Assembly: GCA_031972295.1 (NCBI GenBank)
Contig: DALYEZ010000009.1
Location: forward strand, 1 to 29,955
Direction: 5' to 3'
Length of the DNA: 29,955 nucleotides
DNA from: JALHNF01 sp031972295
GTDB lineage: Bacteria > Patescibacteriota > Minisyncoccia > Phycocordibacterales > UBA5272
Shown: positions 1 through 6,416 of the stretch, piece by piece
Layout of the letters: each line of letters opens with the position of its first letter
Numbering within the stretch: position 1 is the first letter of the stretch
Notes under the pieces: generated by a model
What the model saw: only the letters and a program-made list of their open reading frames with translations
Database searches by the model: none
What the model was told of the DNA's origin: nothing
Position numbers and translations under genes: made by a program

Positions 1-3
1 TTG

Positions 4-74
4 TGCGGGATAAGAGAATCGAACTCTTGTCCCCTGCTTGGAAGGCAGGTATTCTACCACTAAACCAATCCCGC
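4..74 (-). tRNA. tRNA-Gly (anticodon UCC)
   Basis: Read on the minus strand this folds as a 71-nt cloverleaf. The acceptor stem starts GCGGGAT, the D arm contains GGTTTAGTGGTAGAA, and the anticodon stem CCTGC/GCAGG encloses loop CTTCCAA, giving anticodon UCC. The T arm has the TTCGATT loop. The discriminator base is A and CCA is not encoded. It decodes GGA/GGG glycine codons. Confidence 0.95.
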
Positions 75-123
75 GATGGATATATCCTAACACAGCTAAT
101 TATAATTGGAAATCTTCTTAACT

Positions 124-199
124 TGGTCGGAGTGCAGGGATTCGAACCCTGAGTCTTTGGTACCCAAAACCAAAATGTTAGCCGTTACACCACACTCCG
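124..199 (-). tRNA. tRNA-Pro (anticodon UGG)
   Basis: Minus-strand cloverleaf with acceptor CGGAGTG/CACTCCG and discriminator A. The anticodon stem TTGGT/ACCAA closes loop TTTGGGT, giving anticodon UGG followed by G37, as expected for proline. The T arm is CAGGG-TTCGAAT-CCCTG. A CCA end appears to be encoded at 126-124. It lies about 50 nt upstream of tRNA-Gly(UCC) on the same strand and may share its transcript. Confidence 0.93.
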
Positions 200-240
200 A
201 ATGTACGAATGATAGCACGAAACGTTGAAGAATCAATCTT

Positions 241-630
241 TTAGTTTAGGATAGGATTTTCTAAACATCGCACTTTTGCTTGCTTGGCCGTTTGATCGAT
301 ATAGATACAAAGCAAAATTGTTTTGAAAGAATTTGTTTCGGGATGTTTCATCAAGTAGTACTCTATCGCCTTCCCCATTTTTTCTGACTTTGCAGGGGTA
401 AAATTATCCCTAGGATCTATGTTCCCTACTGTTCCACGTGAAATATTAATTGATTTAACTTCAATAAAGTGCGTTTCACCACATTTTTCCACAACGATAT
501 CAATTTCTCCATGGTAGGTTTTAAAGTTCTGTGTAACAAGAGAAAAACCTTTAGAAATAAGCCATTTTAAAGCAATGTCCTCCCCAAGTACCCCAATGTT
601 TGATTTGTTTCTACCTATACGTTTTTCCAT
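241..630 (-). CDS. yraN: YraN/UPF0102 family nuclease-like protein
   Basis: This 129-residue protein has the family pattern: G-x-x-GE near residues 14-17, then GEID (E42, D44) and EVK (E57, K59). These match the E-D-ExK layout of the restriction-endonuclease-like fold. UPF0102 proteins are small soluble proteins often found near DNA-processing genes; their exact biochemical role is poorly defined. Length is normal for the family (about 110-130). The ATG at 630 is the first reasonable start and no Shine-Dalgarno sequence is visible. A parS-like palindrome lies just upstream (634-649) and another lies inside the gene (430-445). It reads away from the proposed origin and towards the two tRNA genes. 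Confidence 0.88.
   Translation of the reverse strand: MEKRIGRNKSNIGVLGEDIALKWLISKGFSLVTQNFKTYHGEIDIVVEKCGETHFIEVKSINISRGTVGNIDPRDNFTPAKSEKMGKAIEYYLMKHPETNSFKTILLCIYIDQTAKQAKVRCLENPILN
430..445. promoter_or_regulatory. parS-like ParB-binding palindrome, site 1
   Basis: The 16-mer TGTTCCACGTGAAATA differs at one base from the Bacillus-type parS TGTTCCACGTGAAACA. It lies inside yraN. This is the best match in the window and one of five CACGTGaAA-type sites within 1.7 kb. Confidence 0.65.
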
Positions 631-633
631 AAA

Positions 634-649
634 TGTTTCACGTGTAACT
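634..649. promoter_or_regulatory. parS-like ParB-binding palindrome, site 2
   Basis: The 16-mer TGTTTCACGTGTAACT matches 14 of 16 positions of the general parS consensus TGTTTCACGTGAAACA. It lies between the yraN start codon and the AT-rich origin candidate. Confidence 0.6.
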
Positions 650-660
650 TTTTTAGAGCT

Positions 661-900
661 TTTTAGCCCTTGAAAGTACTTTTTTGTATTGTCTTAAAAA
701 TACCCTTATTTATAAACGTATTTCTACAATTAAAGACTTACTATGTATATATTCTATACAAAAATGTCCTATGTTATCAACAATACCCACAGCTTTATCC
801 ACAGTTTTATTAAAAAATAAGGATTTTTTTGGTGGATAACTAAGTGTTCTTTACAGATGTCTTTAAAAAGTCTTTTAAGGAGAATGATGAATTTTTAAAG
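661..900. other. Candidate origin of replication (DnaA boxes in AT-rich gap)
   Basis: I see no credible gene between yraN and the tRNA-Gly at 921. By count, 61 of 240 bases are G or C (about 25%). DnaA-box-like 9-mers are TTATCAACA at 774-782 (+, 8 of 9), TTATCCACA at 795-803 (+, perfect) and TTATCCACC at 831-839 on the minus strand (8 of 9). A/T runs flank the cluster (around 680-760 and 808-829) and could serve as an unwinding element. The flanks carry parS-like sites, and the genes on each side (yraN to the left, cca to the right) read outward. Gene dnaA is not in the window, so the call rests on motifs and composition. Confidence 0.6.
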
Positions 901-920
901 AGTAAATATTTTTTCTTTTG

Positions 921-991
921 TGCGGGTAGGGAGAATCGAACTCCCGTCTCATCCTTGGCAAGGACGTGTTCTACCACTAAACCATACCCGC
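921..991 (-). tRNA. tRNA-Gly (anticodon GCC)
   Basis: Minus-strand cloverleaf with acceptor GCGGGTA/TACCCGC. The D arm contains GGTTTAGTGGTAGAA. The anticodon stem CGTCC/GGATG (one G-U pair) closes loop TTGCCAA, so the anticodon is GCC. The T arm has loop TTCGATT. CCA is not encoded. It decodes GGC/GGT and complements the Gly-UCC gene at 4-74. Confidence 0.95.
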
Positions 992-1004
992 TTTATGTGA
1001 AGGT

Positions 1005-1033
1005 AGTATACGATATATGGCTTTTTTTTACAA
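1005..1033 (-). promoter_or_regulatory. Promoter for tRNA-Gly(GCC)
   Basis: On the minus strand, -35 TTGTAA (1033-1028) and -10 TATACT (1010-1005) are separated by 17 nt. Transcription would start a few bases before the tRNA 5' end at 991. Confidence 0.5.
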
Positions 1034-1046
1034 TAAAGCGTATACT
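1018..1046 (+). promoter_or_regulatory. Probable promoter for tRNA-Arg and possibly cca
   Basis: A -10 TATACT lies at 1041-1046, 19 nt before the tRNA-Arg 5' end. The -35 is poor (TGGCTT at 1018-1023). The two divergent -10 elements form an inverted repeat, AGTATACG (1005-1012) and CGTATACT (1039-1046). Confidence 0.4.
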
Positions 1047-1065
1047 CTTTTCATCACAGATATAT

Positions 1066-1140
1066 GCTCCTGTGGTGAAATGGATATCACAATGGTCTTC
1101 GGAACCATTATTGGGGGTTCGAATCCCTCCGGGAGCACCA
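1066..1140 (+). tRNA. tRNA-Arg (anticodon UCG), CCA encoded
   Basis: Cloverleaf with acceptor GCTCCTG/CGGGAGC (one T-G pair), D arm GTGA/TCAC, anticodon stem ATGGT/ACCAT and loop CTTCGGA. The anticodon is UCG, with U33 and G37 in place. The T loop is TTCGAAT. Discriminator A and CCA are encoded at 1137-1140. It reads CGA, which is the dominant arginine codon of tuf in this window. The cca gene starts 28 nt downstream. Confidence 0.93.
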
Positions 1141-1168
1141 AAGTAAATAAAAATCTGTGAATCTCTCT

Positions 1169-2656
1169 ATGAAATTCACAATACCAGAAGAGGTTCTTAA
1201 TATCGTAAAAACATTGCAAAACAAGGGTTTTGAGGCATATATAGTGGGTGGCTCAGTTCGAGATCTCATCATGGCTCGAAATCCAAAAGATTGGGATATT
1301 ACAACAAATGCAAATCCAGCACAGATTCAGAACATTTTCCCGCGCACTGTGTACGAAAATACGTTTGGTACCGTTGGTGTTGTTACTGAAATAGATGATG
1401 TGTTACTCAGTGAAAAGCAAGATTCATTACGAGTGGTGGAGGTAACGCCATACCGGACTGAAGGGAAGTATATTGATAGTCGGCACCCTGAAATGGTTGT
1501 CTTTGTGCAGTCATTAGAAGAAGATCTCTCTCGACGAGACTTCACCGTAAACGCAATCGCGTATGATCCAGTCAAAGGTGTACTAAAAGACCCATTTGCT
1601 GGTGAAAAAGACATAAAAGACAAAATTATACGGACAGTTGGAAATCCAGAAGAAAGATTCAGTGAAGACGCTTTACGCCTTATGAGAGCTGTTCGTTTCA
1701 GTGCTCAGCTTGAATTTTCTATAGAAAATGACACCCAAGAGGCAATTAAAGTGTTACACGGGAAACTTTCTTTAATTTCTATTGAGCGAATTAGAGATGA
1801 ATTTGTTAAAATACTCCTTTCTGATAACCCAATGTTAGGACTTTTCATGTGTAACGCATTGGGTCTATTGCAACATTTCTTGCCAGAACTTGAGATGGGG
1901 GTTCACGTGAAACAAAATCAGGCTCACAGTTTTGATGTTTGGGGACATAATTTACGAACATGCCAGCATGCAGCAGACAAAAAATGGGGCCTTGATTTGA
2001 GATTAGCTGGCCTTTTTCATGATATAGCAAAACCACATACTCGACGATGGTCAAAAGAGAAAAACGACTATACTTTTCATGGACATGAGGTTGTTGGTGG
2101 AAAAGTTACACGTGAAATAATGTCTCGAATGAAGTTTTCACGTGAAATGATAGATAAAGTGTCGACTCTAGTTCGTTGGCACATGTTTTTCTCAGATACA
2201 GAACAAATCACACTTTCTGCCGTTCGACGAATTGTTTCTCATGTTGGAGAGCAAAATATATGGGATTTAATGAATTTACGTATATGCGACAGAATAGGGA
2301 CAGGTCGTCCGAAAGAAAACCCTTATAGATTTAGAAAGTACAAAGCAATGGTAGAGCAAGCCCTCCGAGACCCAATATCTGTAAAAATGCTTAAAATGAA
2401 TGGGGAACAGATAATGGAAGTTACAAAGCAGGCTCCTGGTCCAAAAATAGGTTACGTTCTCCACGCTTTACTTGAAGAGGTTCTTGAGGATCCAGAAAAA
2501 AATACTTTTGAGTATCTGAGTCAAAAAGCAAAAGAGCTTATTATTCTAGATGTTGAAAGTTTGAAACTTATGGGGGAGCAAGGGAAAATTAAAAAAGAGA
2601 AAGTTGAGGCTGGGGAAGTAGAAAAGTTACATATGAAACATAATGTTTCTAAGTAG
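1169..2656 (+). CDS. cca: tRNA nucleotidyltransferase / poly(A) polymerase family protein with HD domain
   Basis: A class II nucleotidyltransferase of about 495 residues. It adds or repairs the CCA end of tRNAs, or possibly acts as a poly(A) polymerase. The N-terminal head has GGSVRD (about residues 27-32) followed by DWD (D41, D43), the metal-binding carboxylates. Further on are RRDFTVNAIAYD, the DPFAG segment and the helix EDALRLMRAVRF, all family hallmarks. The second half carries an HD phosphohydrolase domain (LFHDIAKP, then HGHE and a later H). The ATG at 1169 is preferred; an in-frame GTG at 1157 would add four residues, and neither has a Shine-Dalgarno sequence. It follows tRNA-Arg closely. 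Several tRNAs here lack an encoded CCA, so the activity is needed. Three parS-like sites lie inside it. It ends one base before the convergent HIT gene. Confidence 0.93.
   Translation: MKFTIPEEVLNIVKTLQNKGFEAYIVGGSVRDLIMARNPKDWDITTNANPAQIQNIFPRTVYENTFGTVGVVTEIDDVLLSEKQDSLRVVEVTPYRTEGKYIDSRHPEMVVFVQSLEEDLSRRDFTVNAIAYDPVKGVLKDPFAGEKDIKDKIIRTVGNPEERFSEDALRLMRAVRFSAQLEFSIENDTQEAIKVLHGKLSLISIERIRDEFVKILLSDNPMLGLFMCNALGLLQHFLPELEMGVHVKQNQAHSFDVWGHNLRTCQHAADKKWGLDLRLAGLFHDIAKPHTRRWSKEKNDYTFHGHEVVGGKVTREIMSRMKFSREMIDKVSTLVRWHMFFSDTEQITLSAVRRIVSHVGEQNIWDLMNLRICDRIGTGRPKENPYRFRKYKAMVEQALRDPISVKMLKMNGEQIMEVTKQAPGPKIGYVLHALLEEVLEDPEKNTFEYLSQKAKELIILDVESLKLMGEQGKIKKEKVEAGEVEKLHMKHNVSK
1899..1914. promoter_or_regulatory. 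parS-like ParB-binding palindrome, site 3
   Basis: The 16-mer GGGTTCACGTGAAACA matches 14 of 16 positions of TGTTTCACGTGAAACA, with a perfect right half-site. It is embedded in the cca reading frame, as parS sites often are in genes. Confidence 0.55.
2104..2119. promoter_or_regulatory. parS-like site 4 (weaker)
   Basis: The 16-mer AGTTACACGTGAAATA matches 13 of 16 positions of the parS consensus. It lies in cca. Confidence 0.4.
2134..2149. promoter_or_regulatory. parS-like site 5 (weaker)
   Basis: The 16-mer GTTTTCACGTGAAATG matches 12 of 16 consensus positions but keeps the central TTCACGTGAAA palindrome. It starts 30 bp after site 4, inside cca. Confidence 0.35.
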
Positions 2657-2657
2657 C

Positions 2658-3065
2658 TTATTTTAAGTAAATCTCTTTTGAGAGAGCTATAAGGTCATCA
2701 TGAGTCATCGGTACTTCGTCATGTGTTGTAAATGTATCATGTTCATATCGTGGAATAATGTGAAAGTGTGTATGAAAGACTTCTTGTCCTCCTTGAGATT
2801 CGTTGTTTTGTTGTATTTTAAGCCCTGTTGCTCCAAGTCCTGTGTAGATATGCTGCGAAAGCCTTCGGACAACGGACATAATTTTCAAAAGATCTTCCTC
2901 GGCGATATCAAGAATATTGCGTGAGTGAATTTTAGGGACAACAAGAGTGTGTCCTTTTGTCCTTTGGCTTTTAGATAAAAAAGCAAGAACAGAATCATCT
3001 TCGTAAACTTTATAGCATGGTATTTCACCAGCAATTATTTTTTCGAATACTGTTTTCTCGTGCAT
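2658..3065 (-). CDS. HIT family protein (histidine triad nucleotide hydrolase)
   Basis: A 135-residue protein with the complete histidine-triad signature HTHFHIIPR (H98, H100, H102). Upstream are the typical FEKIIAGEIPCYKVYED start and the GHTLVVPKIHSRN strand. HIT proteins of this HINT/Hit-like size hydrolyse nucleotide phosphoramidates or related adenylated compounds in the cytoplasm; the substrate here cannot be told. It starts at the ATG at 3065, only 7 nt after an extended -10, so its mRNA is probably leaderless. It converges with cca (1 nt apart) and diverges from recJ. Confidence 0.93.
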   Translation of the reverse strand: MHEKTVFEKIIAGEIPCYKVYEDDSVLAFLSKSQRTKGHTLVVPKIHSRNILDIAEEDLLKIMSVVRRLSQHIYTGLGATGLKIQQNNESQGGQEVFHTHFHIIPRYEHDTFTTHDEVPMTHDDLIALSKEIYLK

Positions 3066-3072
3066 GTAGTTT

Positions 3073-3081
3073 AGTATAGCA
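3073..3081 (-). promoter_or_regulatory. Extended -10 promoter of the HIT gene
   Basis: Minus-strand TGCTATACT ends 7 nt before the ATG at 3065, which predicts transcription starting at or next to the start codon. The identical 9-mer drives recJ in the opposite direction at 3108-3116. Confidence 0.5.
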
Positions 3082-3107
3082 GTCTTTAAAATGGGAAAGT
3101 AACCCCA

Positions 3108-3116
3108 TGCTATACT
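3108..3116 (+). promoter_or_regulatory. Extended -10 promoter of recJ
   Basis: TGCTATACT lies 12 nt before the recJ ATG and no good -35 is visible. The predicted leader is about 5-6 nt, too short for a ribosome binding site. Confidence 0.5.
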
Positions 3117-3128
3117 TCTTGAAATTGT

Positions 3129-4898
3129 ATGAACTATGAGGTTAGAAATACACTCGGAAAATCAGAGTGGCAAAAAGGTGCCTCACCCCTCCTTACTCTT
3201 TTGCTTGATAATAGGCAAATCACAAATTCCCTCGAATCTTTTTCCCGTCCCGATTATGAAAAATCTATTCAAGACCCGCTTACTATTTCGGGAATGTCTC
3301 GGGCAATAGAGAGAATATTACATGCGTTGAATAATAACGAGCATGTTGCTATATATTCTGATTACGATTGCGACGGTATACCAGGAGCCGTTGTTTTTTC
3401 TGATTTTTTTAAGAAGATAGGATATGAAAATATCACTTTTTACATACCGCACCGACACAAAGAAGGGTATGGTTTGAACATTGTGGCTATGGACACTCTT
3501 TGTAAAAAAGGAGTCAACCTTATCATTACTGTTGATTTAGGCATTACAAACATAAAAGAAGTAGCACACGCAAAACAGATAGGTATGGATGTGATTGTAA
3601 CTGACCATCACCTACCTCATGTCGAGATTGTGGATGGAGTCGAGAGACAGATATTGCCTCCCGCATATGAAGTTATAAACATGAAAAAAACGGATGAGAC
3701 ATATCCTGAAACAATGTTGTGTGGATGTGCAACTGCCTGGAAAATAGTATGTGGACTCTTGGCATATTCACGGAGTGAGAGTGTGGAAAAAATAGGAGTC
3801 TGGGGCGCAAAGATTGCAGAGATTCCTTATGGTTGGGAAAAGTGGTCACTGGATATGGTGGGCCTTTCAACAATTGCTGATATGGTTCCACTTACTGGAG
3901 AGAATAGAGTTCTTGCGTACTACGGCTTGAAGGTGTTGAGAAAAAGCAAACGTCCAGGATTGCGAGCGCTTCTTGCAAGTGCCCGAGCAAACCAGGATTC
4001 ACTTACAGAAGATGATGTTGGTTTTACAATTGCTCCCCGCCTCAACGCCGCTTCGCGCATGGACACACCAGAGCTCGCATTTACTCTATTGTCGACCGAT
4101 AACCCTGCTCAATCTCATGAGCTTGCTAAGACACTGAACTCTTTAAATACGACACGGAAAGAAAGCGTTAGTTCTATAATGAAAGAGGTTCACAAAGATC
4201 TAAGCAAACAAGAACTTCCAAGTGTGATTGTAATTGGAAATCCAGCATGGTCGGCAGGTGTGCTTGGATTAATTGCGAGCAAAGTTCTAGATACGTATAG
4301 TAAACCTGTTTTTGTGTGGGGAAGAGCGGAAGAAGAAAACCAATTCAAGGGATCATGTCGCTCTGATGGGTCAGTGAATCTTGTTGACTTGATGCTTGGA
4401 GTGGATACAAATGTTTTTTTGCATATGGGGGGACATGAACTTGCTGGAGGATTTTCTGTACTCAGAGAGCACATACATACCCTTGAAAGCAACCTTGTGC
4501 AAGCATATGAATTGGTCAAGAAAATTGATTATGTTTCTGCAAAAAATGTTTTTGTCGATTGTGAACTCCCGATCTCGTATGTGCATTACAAAACAATGGA
4601 TGACATAGATAGCTTAGCGCCATATGGTATAGGAAATCAAAAACCAACATTTTTATTTAAAGATCTTGAAATAATCGAAGTACGACATTTTGGTAAAGAG
4701 CAAAATCATTTAGAAATGAAATTAAAAAAATCCGATGGGGAAATAAAAGCATACGGATATTTTATGGGTAGCCATAGTTTTGAAAAAAACATTGGTCTGC
4801 TTGAAGTTGGAAAAAGAATTTCTGTCGTGGGTCAACTAGAACGAGATTTGTACGGATCGCGCAAGAATATAAAAGTGAGAATTGTGGACATCATTTAA
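3129..4898 (+). CDS. recJ: Single-stranded-DNA-specific 5'-3' exonuclease RecJ
   Basis: RecJ degrades single-stranded DNA 5' to 3' in recombination and mismatch/base-excision repair. This 589-residue protein has the DHH-superfamily motifs: SDYDCDGIPGA (D78, D80, D82), TVDLGI (about 135-140), VTDHHLP (about 157-163), the long segment with GLSTIADMVPL, and the DHHA1-type end GGHELAGGFS. A C-terminal OB-like part follows (about 480-589). Length is typical for the family. The start is the ATG at 3129, directly behind the extended -10. The gene stands alone as a transcription unit. Alongside YraN and ComEC it fits processing of DNA strands, including imported ones (inference). Confidence 0.95.
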   Translation: MNYEVRNTLGKSEWQKGASPLLTLLLDNRQITNSLESFSRPDYEKSIQDPLTISGMSRAIERILHALNNNEHVAIYSDYDCDGIPGAVVFSDFFKKIGYENITFYIPHRHKEGYGLNIVAMDTLCKKGVNLIITVDLGITNIKEVAHAKQIGMDVIVTDHHLPHVEIVDGVERQILPPAYEVINMKKTDETYPETMLCGCATAWKIVCGLLAYSRSESVEKIGVWGAKIAEIPYGWEKWSLDMVGLSTIADMVPLTGENRVLAYYGLKVLRKSKRPGLRALLASARANQDSLTEDDVGFTIAPRLNAASRMDTPELAFTLLSTDNPAQSHELAKTLNSLNTTRKESVSSIMKEVHKDLSKQELPSVIVIGNPAWSAGVLGLIASKVLDTYSKPVFVWGRAEEENQFKGSCRSDGSVNLVDLMLGVDTNVFLHMGGHELAGGFSVLREHIHTLESNLVQAYELVKKIDYVSAKNVFVDCELPISYVHYKTMDDIDSLAPYGIGNQKPTFLFKDLEIIEVRHFGKEQNHLEMKLKKSDGEIKAYGYFMGSHSFEKNIGLLEVGKRISVVGQLERDLYGSRKNIKVRIVDII

Positions 4899-4935
4899 AA
4901 AATAAAAAAGTAGCCAGACCGCAAGGGCTGGCTAC
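4896..4935 (-). terminator. Intrinsic terminator of the 4963-5628 gene
   Basis: On the minus strand an 8-bp stem GTAGCCAG/CTGGCTAC (4935-4928 with 4917-4910) is followed by TTTTTTATTTTTT. For the opposite strand (end of recJ) the hairpin is followed by AAAATCC, so it works best for the minus-strand gene. Confidence 0.75.
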
Positions 4936-4962
4936 AAAATCCGGGAGGGGTTTCCGGAATAC

Positions 4963-5628
4963 TTATTTTTCTTCCTCGAAGCCATCCCCAAAGGTTAGGG
5001 TTTCCCGGTGGACAAATGGACGAAGAAAACCGTATTGAGTGATTCGAGGTGCAAAGTCAGTAGTCCCTGACTCACTTCCCACTACATTGTGAGAGGTTGT
5101 GGGTGAGTATCCACCCGCAAGCTCTGTGATGTACGTCACTCCTGCAAACCTTCCTGCGTCTGGTTGTACATCAACCAGGATTCGAAGGGTTAGGTTCTCA
5201 AATGTCTGTGGGACGATATTTACCCCACAAAAATACGAGTGTGTGGTGAGTATTCTTCCTACGCAGTCGCTCAGGAGGGGAATGGAGATCAATACGTTCT
5301 CACCCTGGTCTACCACCCGCAAGTTCATGAGTGTGCTGTCGATCACAGGCATTCCTGTCTCGAGGTCGAGCTCGTTCCAGTTTACAGGAGCAAAACTGGG
5401 ACCATCTCGTTTGAGGATGATCATCAATTTGTTCATTGTCGTCAATCCGTGTACTGGGAAATTCGCAGTGAATCGAATTCTGGAGAGTTCGACATCCGTC
5501 GAATCCGGGTAAATGGTAGCAGTCTCCTGGTCTGGTGACGCTTGTACAAAGGTGACGGGCCCAGGATCGCTACCTGCAAGGGCAAGTTTTGAAAAGACCA
5601 AAAAACAAAGAACAAGGAACGCTTTCAT
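4963..5628 (-). CDS. Secreted protein of unknown function
   Basis: I do not recognise a family. The 221-residue product begins with a clear Sec signal peptide (MKAFLVLCFLVFSKLALAG, cleavage probably after ALA at 16-18). The mature part is mostly beta-like with two cysteines (in LLSDCVGR and YFCGVN) that could pair. It ends in FGDGFEEEK, which resembles the C-terminal DGFE ending that I recall from secreted proteins of some Gammaproteobacteria (recollection only). Unlike nearly all neighbours it has a strong Shine-Dalgarno sequence AAGGAGG five nt before the ATG. It also has its own promoter with a real leader and its own terminator, so it is a self-contained unit. That set of signals could mean late arrival by transfer, but arginine codons still include CGA. 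Confidence 0.75.
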   Translation of the reverse strand: MKAFLVLCFLVFSKLALAGSDPGPVTFVQASPDQETATIYPDSTDVELSRIRFTANFPVHGLTTMNKLMIILKRDGPSFAPVNWNELDLETGMPVIDSTLMNLRVVDQGENVLISIPLLSDCVGRILTTHSYFCGVNIVPQTFENLTLRILVDVQPDAGRFAGVTYITELAGGYSPTTSHNVVGSESGTTDFAPRITQYGFLRPFVHRETLTFGDGFEEEK

Positions 5629-5631
5629 GGC

Positions 5632-5640
5632 AACCTCCTT
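5632..5640 (-). promoter_or_regulatory. Strong Shine-Dalgarno sequence
   Basis: Minus-strand AAGGAGGTT lies just upstream of the ATG at 5628. It is noted because most other starts in the window have no such sequence. Confidence 0.85.
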
Positions 5641-5660
5641 GGCTGCAGTTGGGTGAGTTT

Positions 5661-5688
5661 ATAATACCACAAAACAAATCTTTGTAAA
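5661..5688 (-). promoter_or_regulatory. Promoter of the secreted-protein gene
   Basis: Minus-strand -35 TTTACA (5688-5683), spacer of 16 nt, -10 TATTAT (5666-5661). The predicted leader is about 25 nt and contains the Shine-Dalgarno sequence. Confidence 0.6.
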
Positions 5689-5725
5689 TACAATCACCAC
5701 TACACGAGATGTTAGGATTATATTC

Positions 5726-6415
5726 ATGATACATATCTATACTGATGGTGCCGCACGAAATAATCCAGGTAAAGCTGGTTGGGGAGTGGTCATTGTTGAT
5801 GTGGAAAAAAAAGTTGTTGTTGAGCTTGGAGGAGCATCACCACACGCAACAAATAATCAGATGGAGCTCACTGGCGCAATCAAAGCCCTTTCTTTTGTTT
5901 CACAAGATAAAAAATATAAAGGTCAAAAGATAGCTCTCTATACCGATTCTTCATATGTCATTCGTGGTATGAAACAGTGGGTAAAGACCTGGCAAAAAAA
6001 TGGCTGGCAAACAAGTCAGAAAAAGGACGTTGAAAATGTCCGATTGTGGCAGGAGCTTGTTGAAGTGTCTTCAGATAAAGACATTGAATGGTTGTATGTC
6101 CCAGGACACTCAGGTGTCCCATTGAACGAACGTACTGATGTAATAGCGACTTCATTTGCAGATGGGAAGCCGGAGACCCTTTTTTTAGGTACACTAGAGA
6201 AGTACCCTTATGATGTGAGTGTTTCGAGTATTGTGAAACGCGCAACTTCAAAGAATAAGACGTCAAAAACAGGTTATTATATCGTTGTTAAAAATGGTGT
6301 TGTGTCTCGCTATGAAACGTGGGTTGAGTGTGAAAGAGAGGTTAAGGGCAAGAAAGGAGTTCGTTTTAAAAAAGTAGCTAATACAGAAGAGGAAAAGAAA
6401 TTTTTAATTACATAA
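5726..6415 (+). CDS. rnhA: Ribonuclease HI with C-terminal hybrid-binding (viroplasmin-like) domain
   Basis: Cleaves the RNA strand of RNA-DNA hybrids. Residues 1-145 are a full RNase HI domain: D7 in YTDGAARNNPG, E47 in NNQMELTGA, D74 in LYTDSSYVI, H128 in VPGHSG and D138 in NERTD. After a linker, residues about 183-228 resemble the hybrid-binding domain of RNase H1 (viroplasmin family). They carry YYIVVKNG, then YETWVECEREVKGKKG, then VRFKKVANTEEEKKFL. In the usual RNase H1 that domain is N-terminal; here the order is reversed. The start follows a -10-like TAGGAT by a few bases, suggesting a leaderless message. The ComEC gene follows after one base, so they form an operon. Confidence 0.92.
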   Translation: MIHIYTDGAARNNPGKAGWGVVIVDVEKKVVVELGGASPHATNNQMELTGAIKALSFVSQDKKYKGQKIALYTDSSYVIRGMKQWVKTWQKNGWQTSQKKDVENVRLWQELVEVSSDKDIEWLYVPGHSGVPLNERTDVIATSFADGKPETLFLGTLEKYPYDVSVSSIVKRATSKNKTSKTGYYIVVKNGVVSRYETWVECEREVKGKKGVRFKKVANTEEEKKFLIT

Positions 6416-6416
6416 T

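Noticed and set aside
844..1146. Open frame of 100 codons on the plus strand
   Set aside because: It runs through the tRNA-Gly (antisense) and tRNA-Arg genes and has no protein-like composition or start signal.
1028..1219. Minus-strand frame of 63 codons
   Set aside because: Lies opposite the tRNA-Arg and the start of cca; clearly a shadow.
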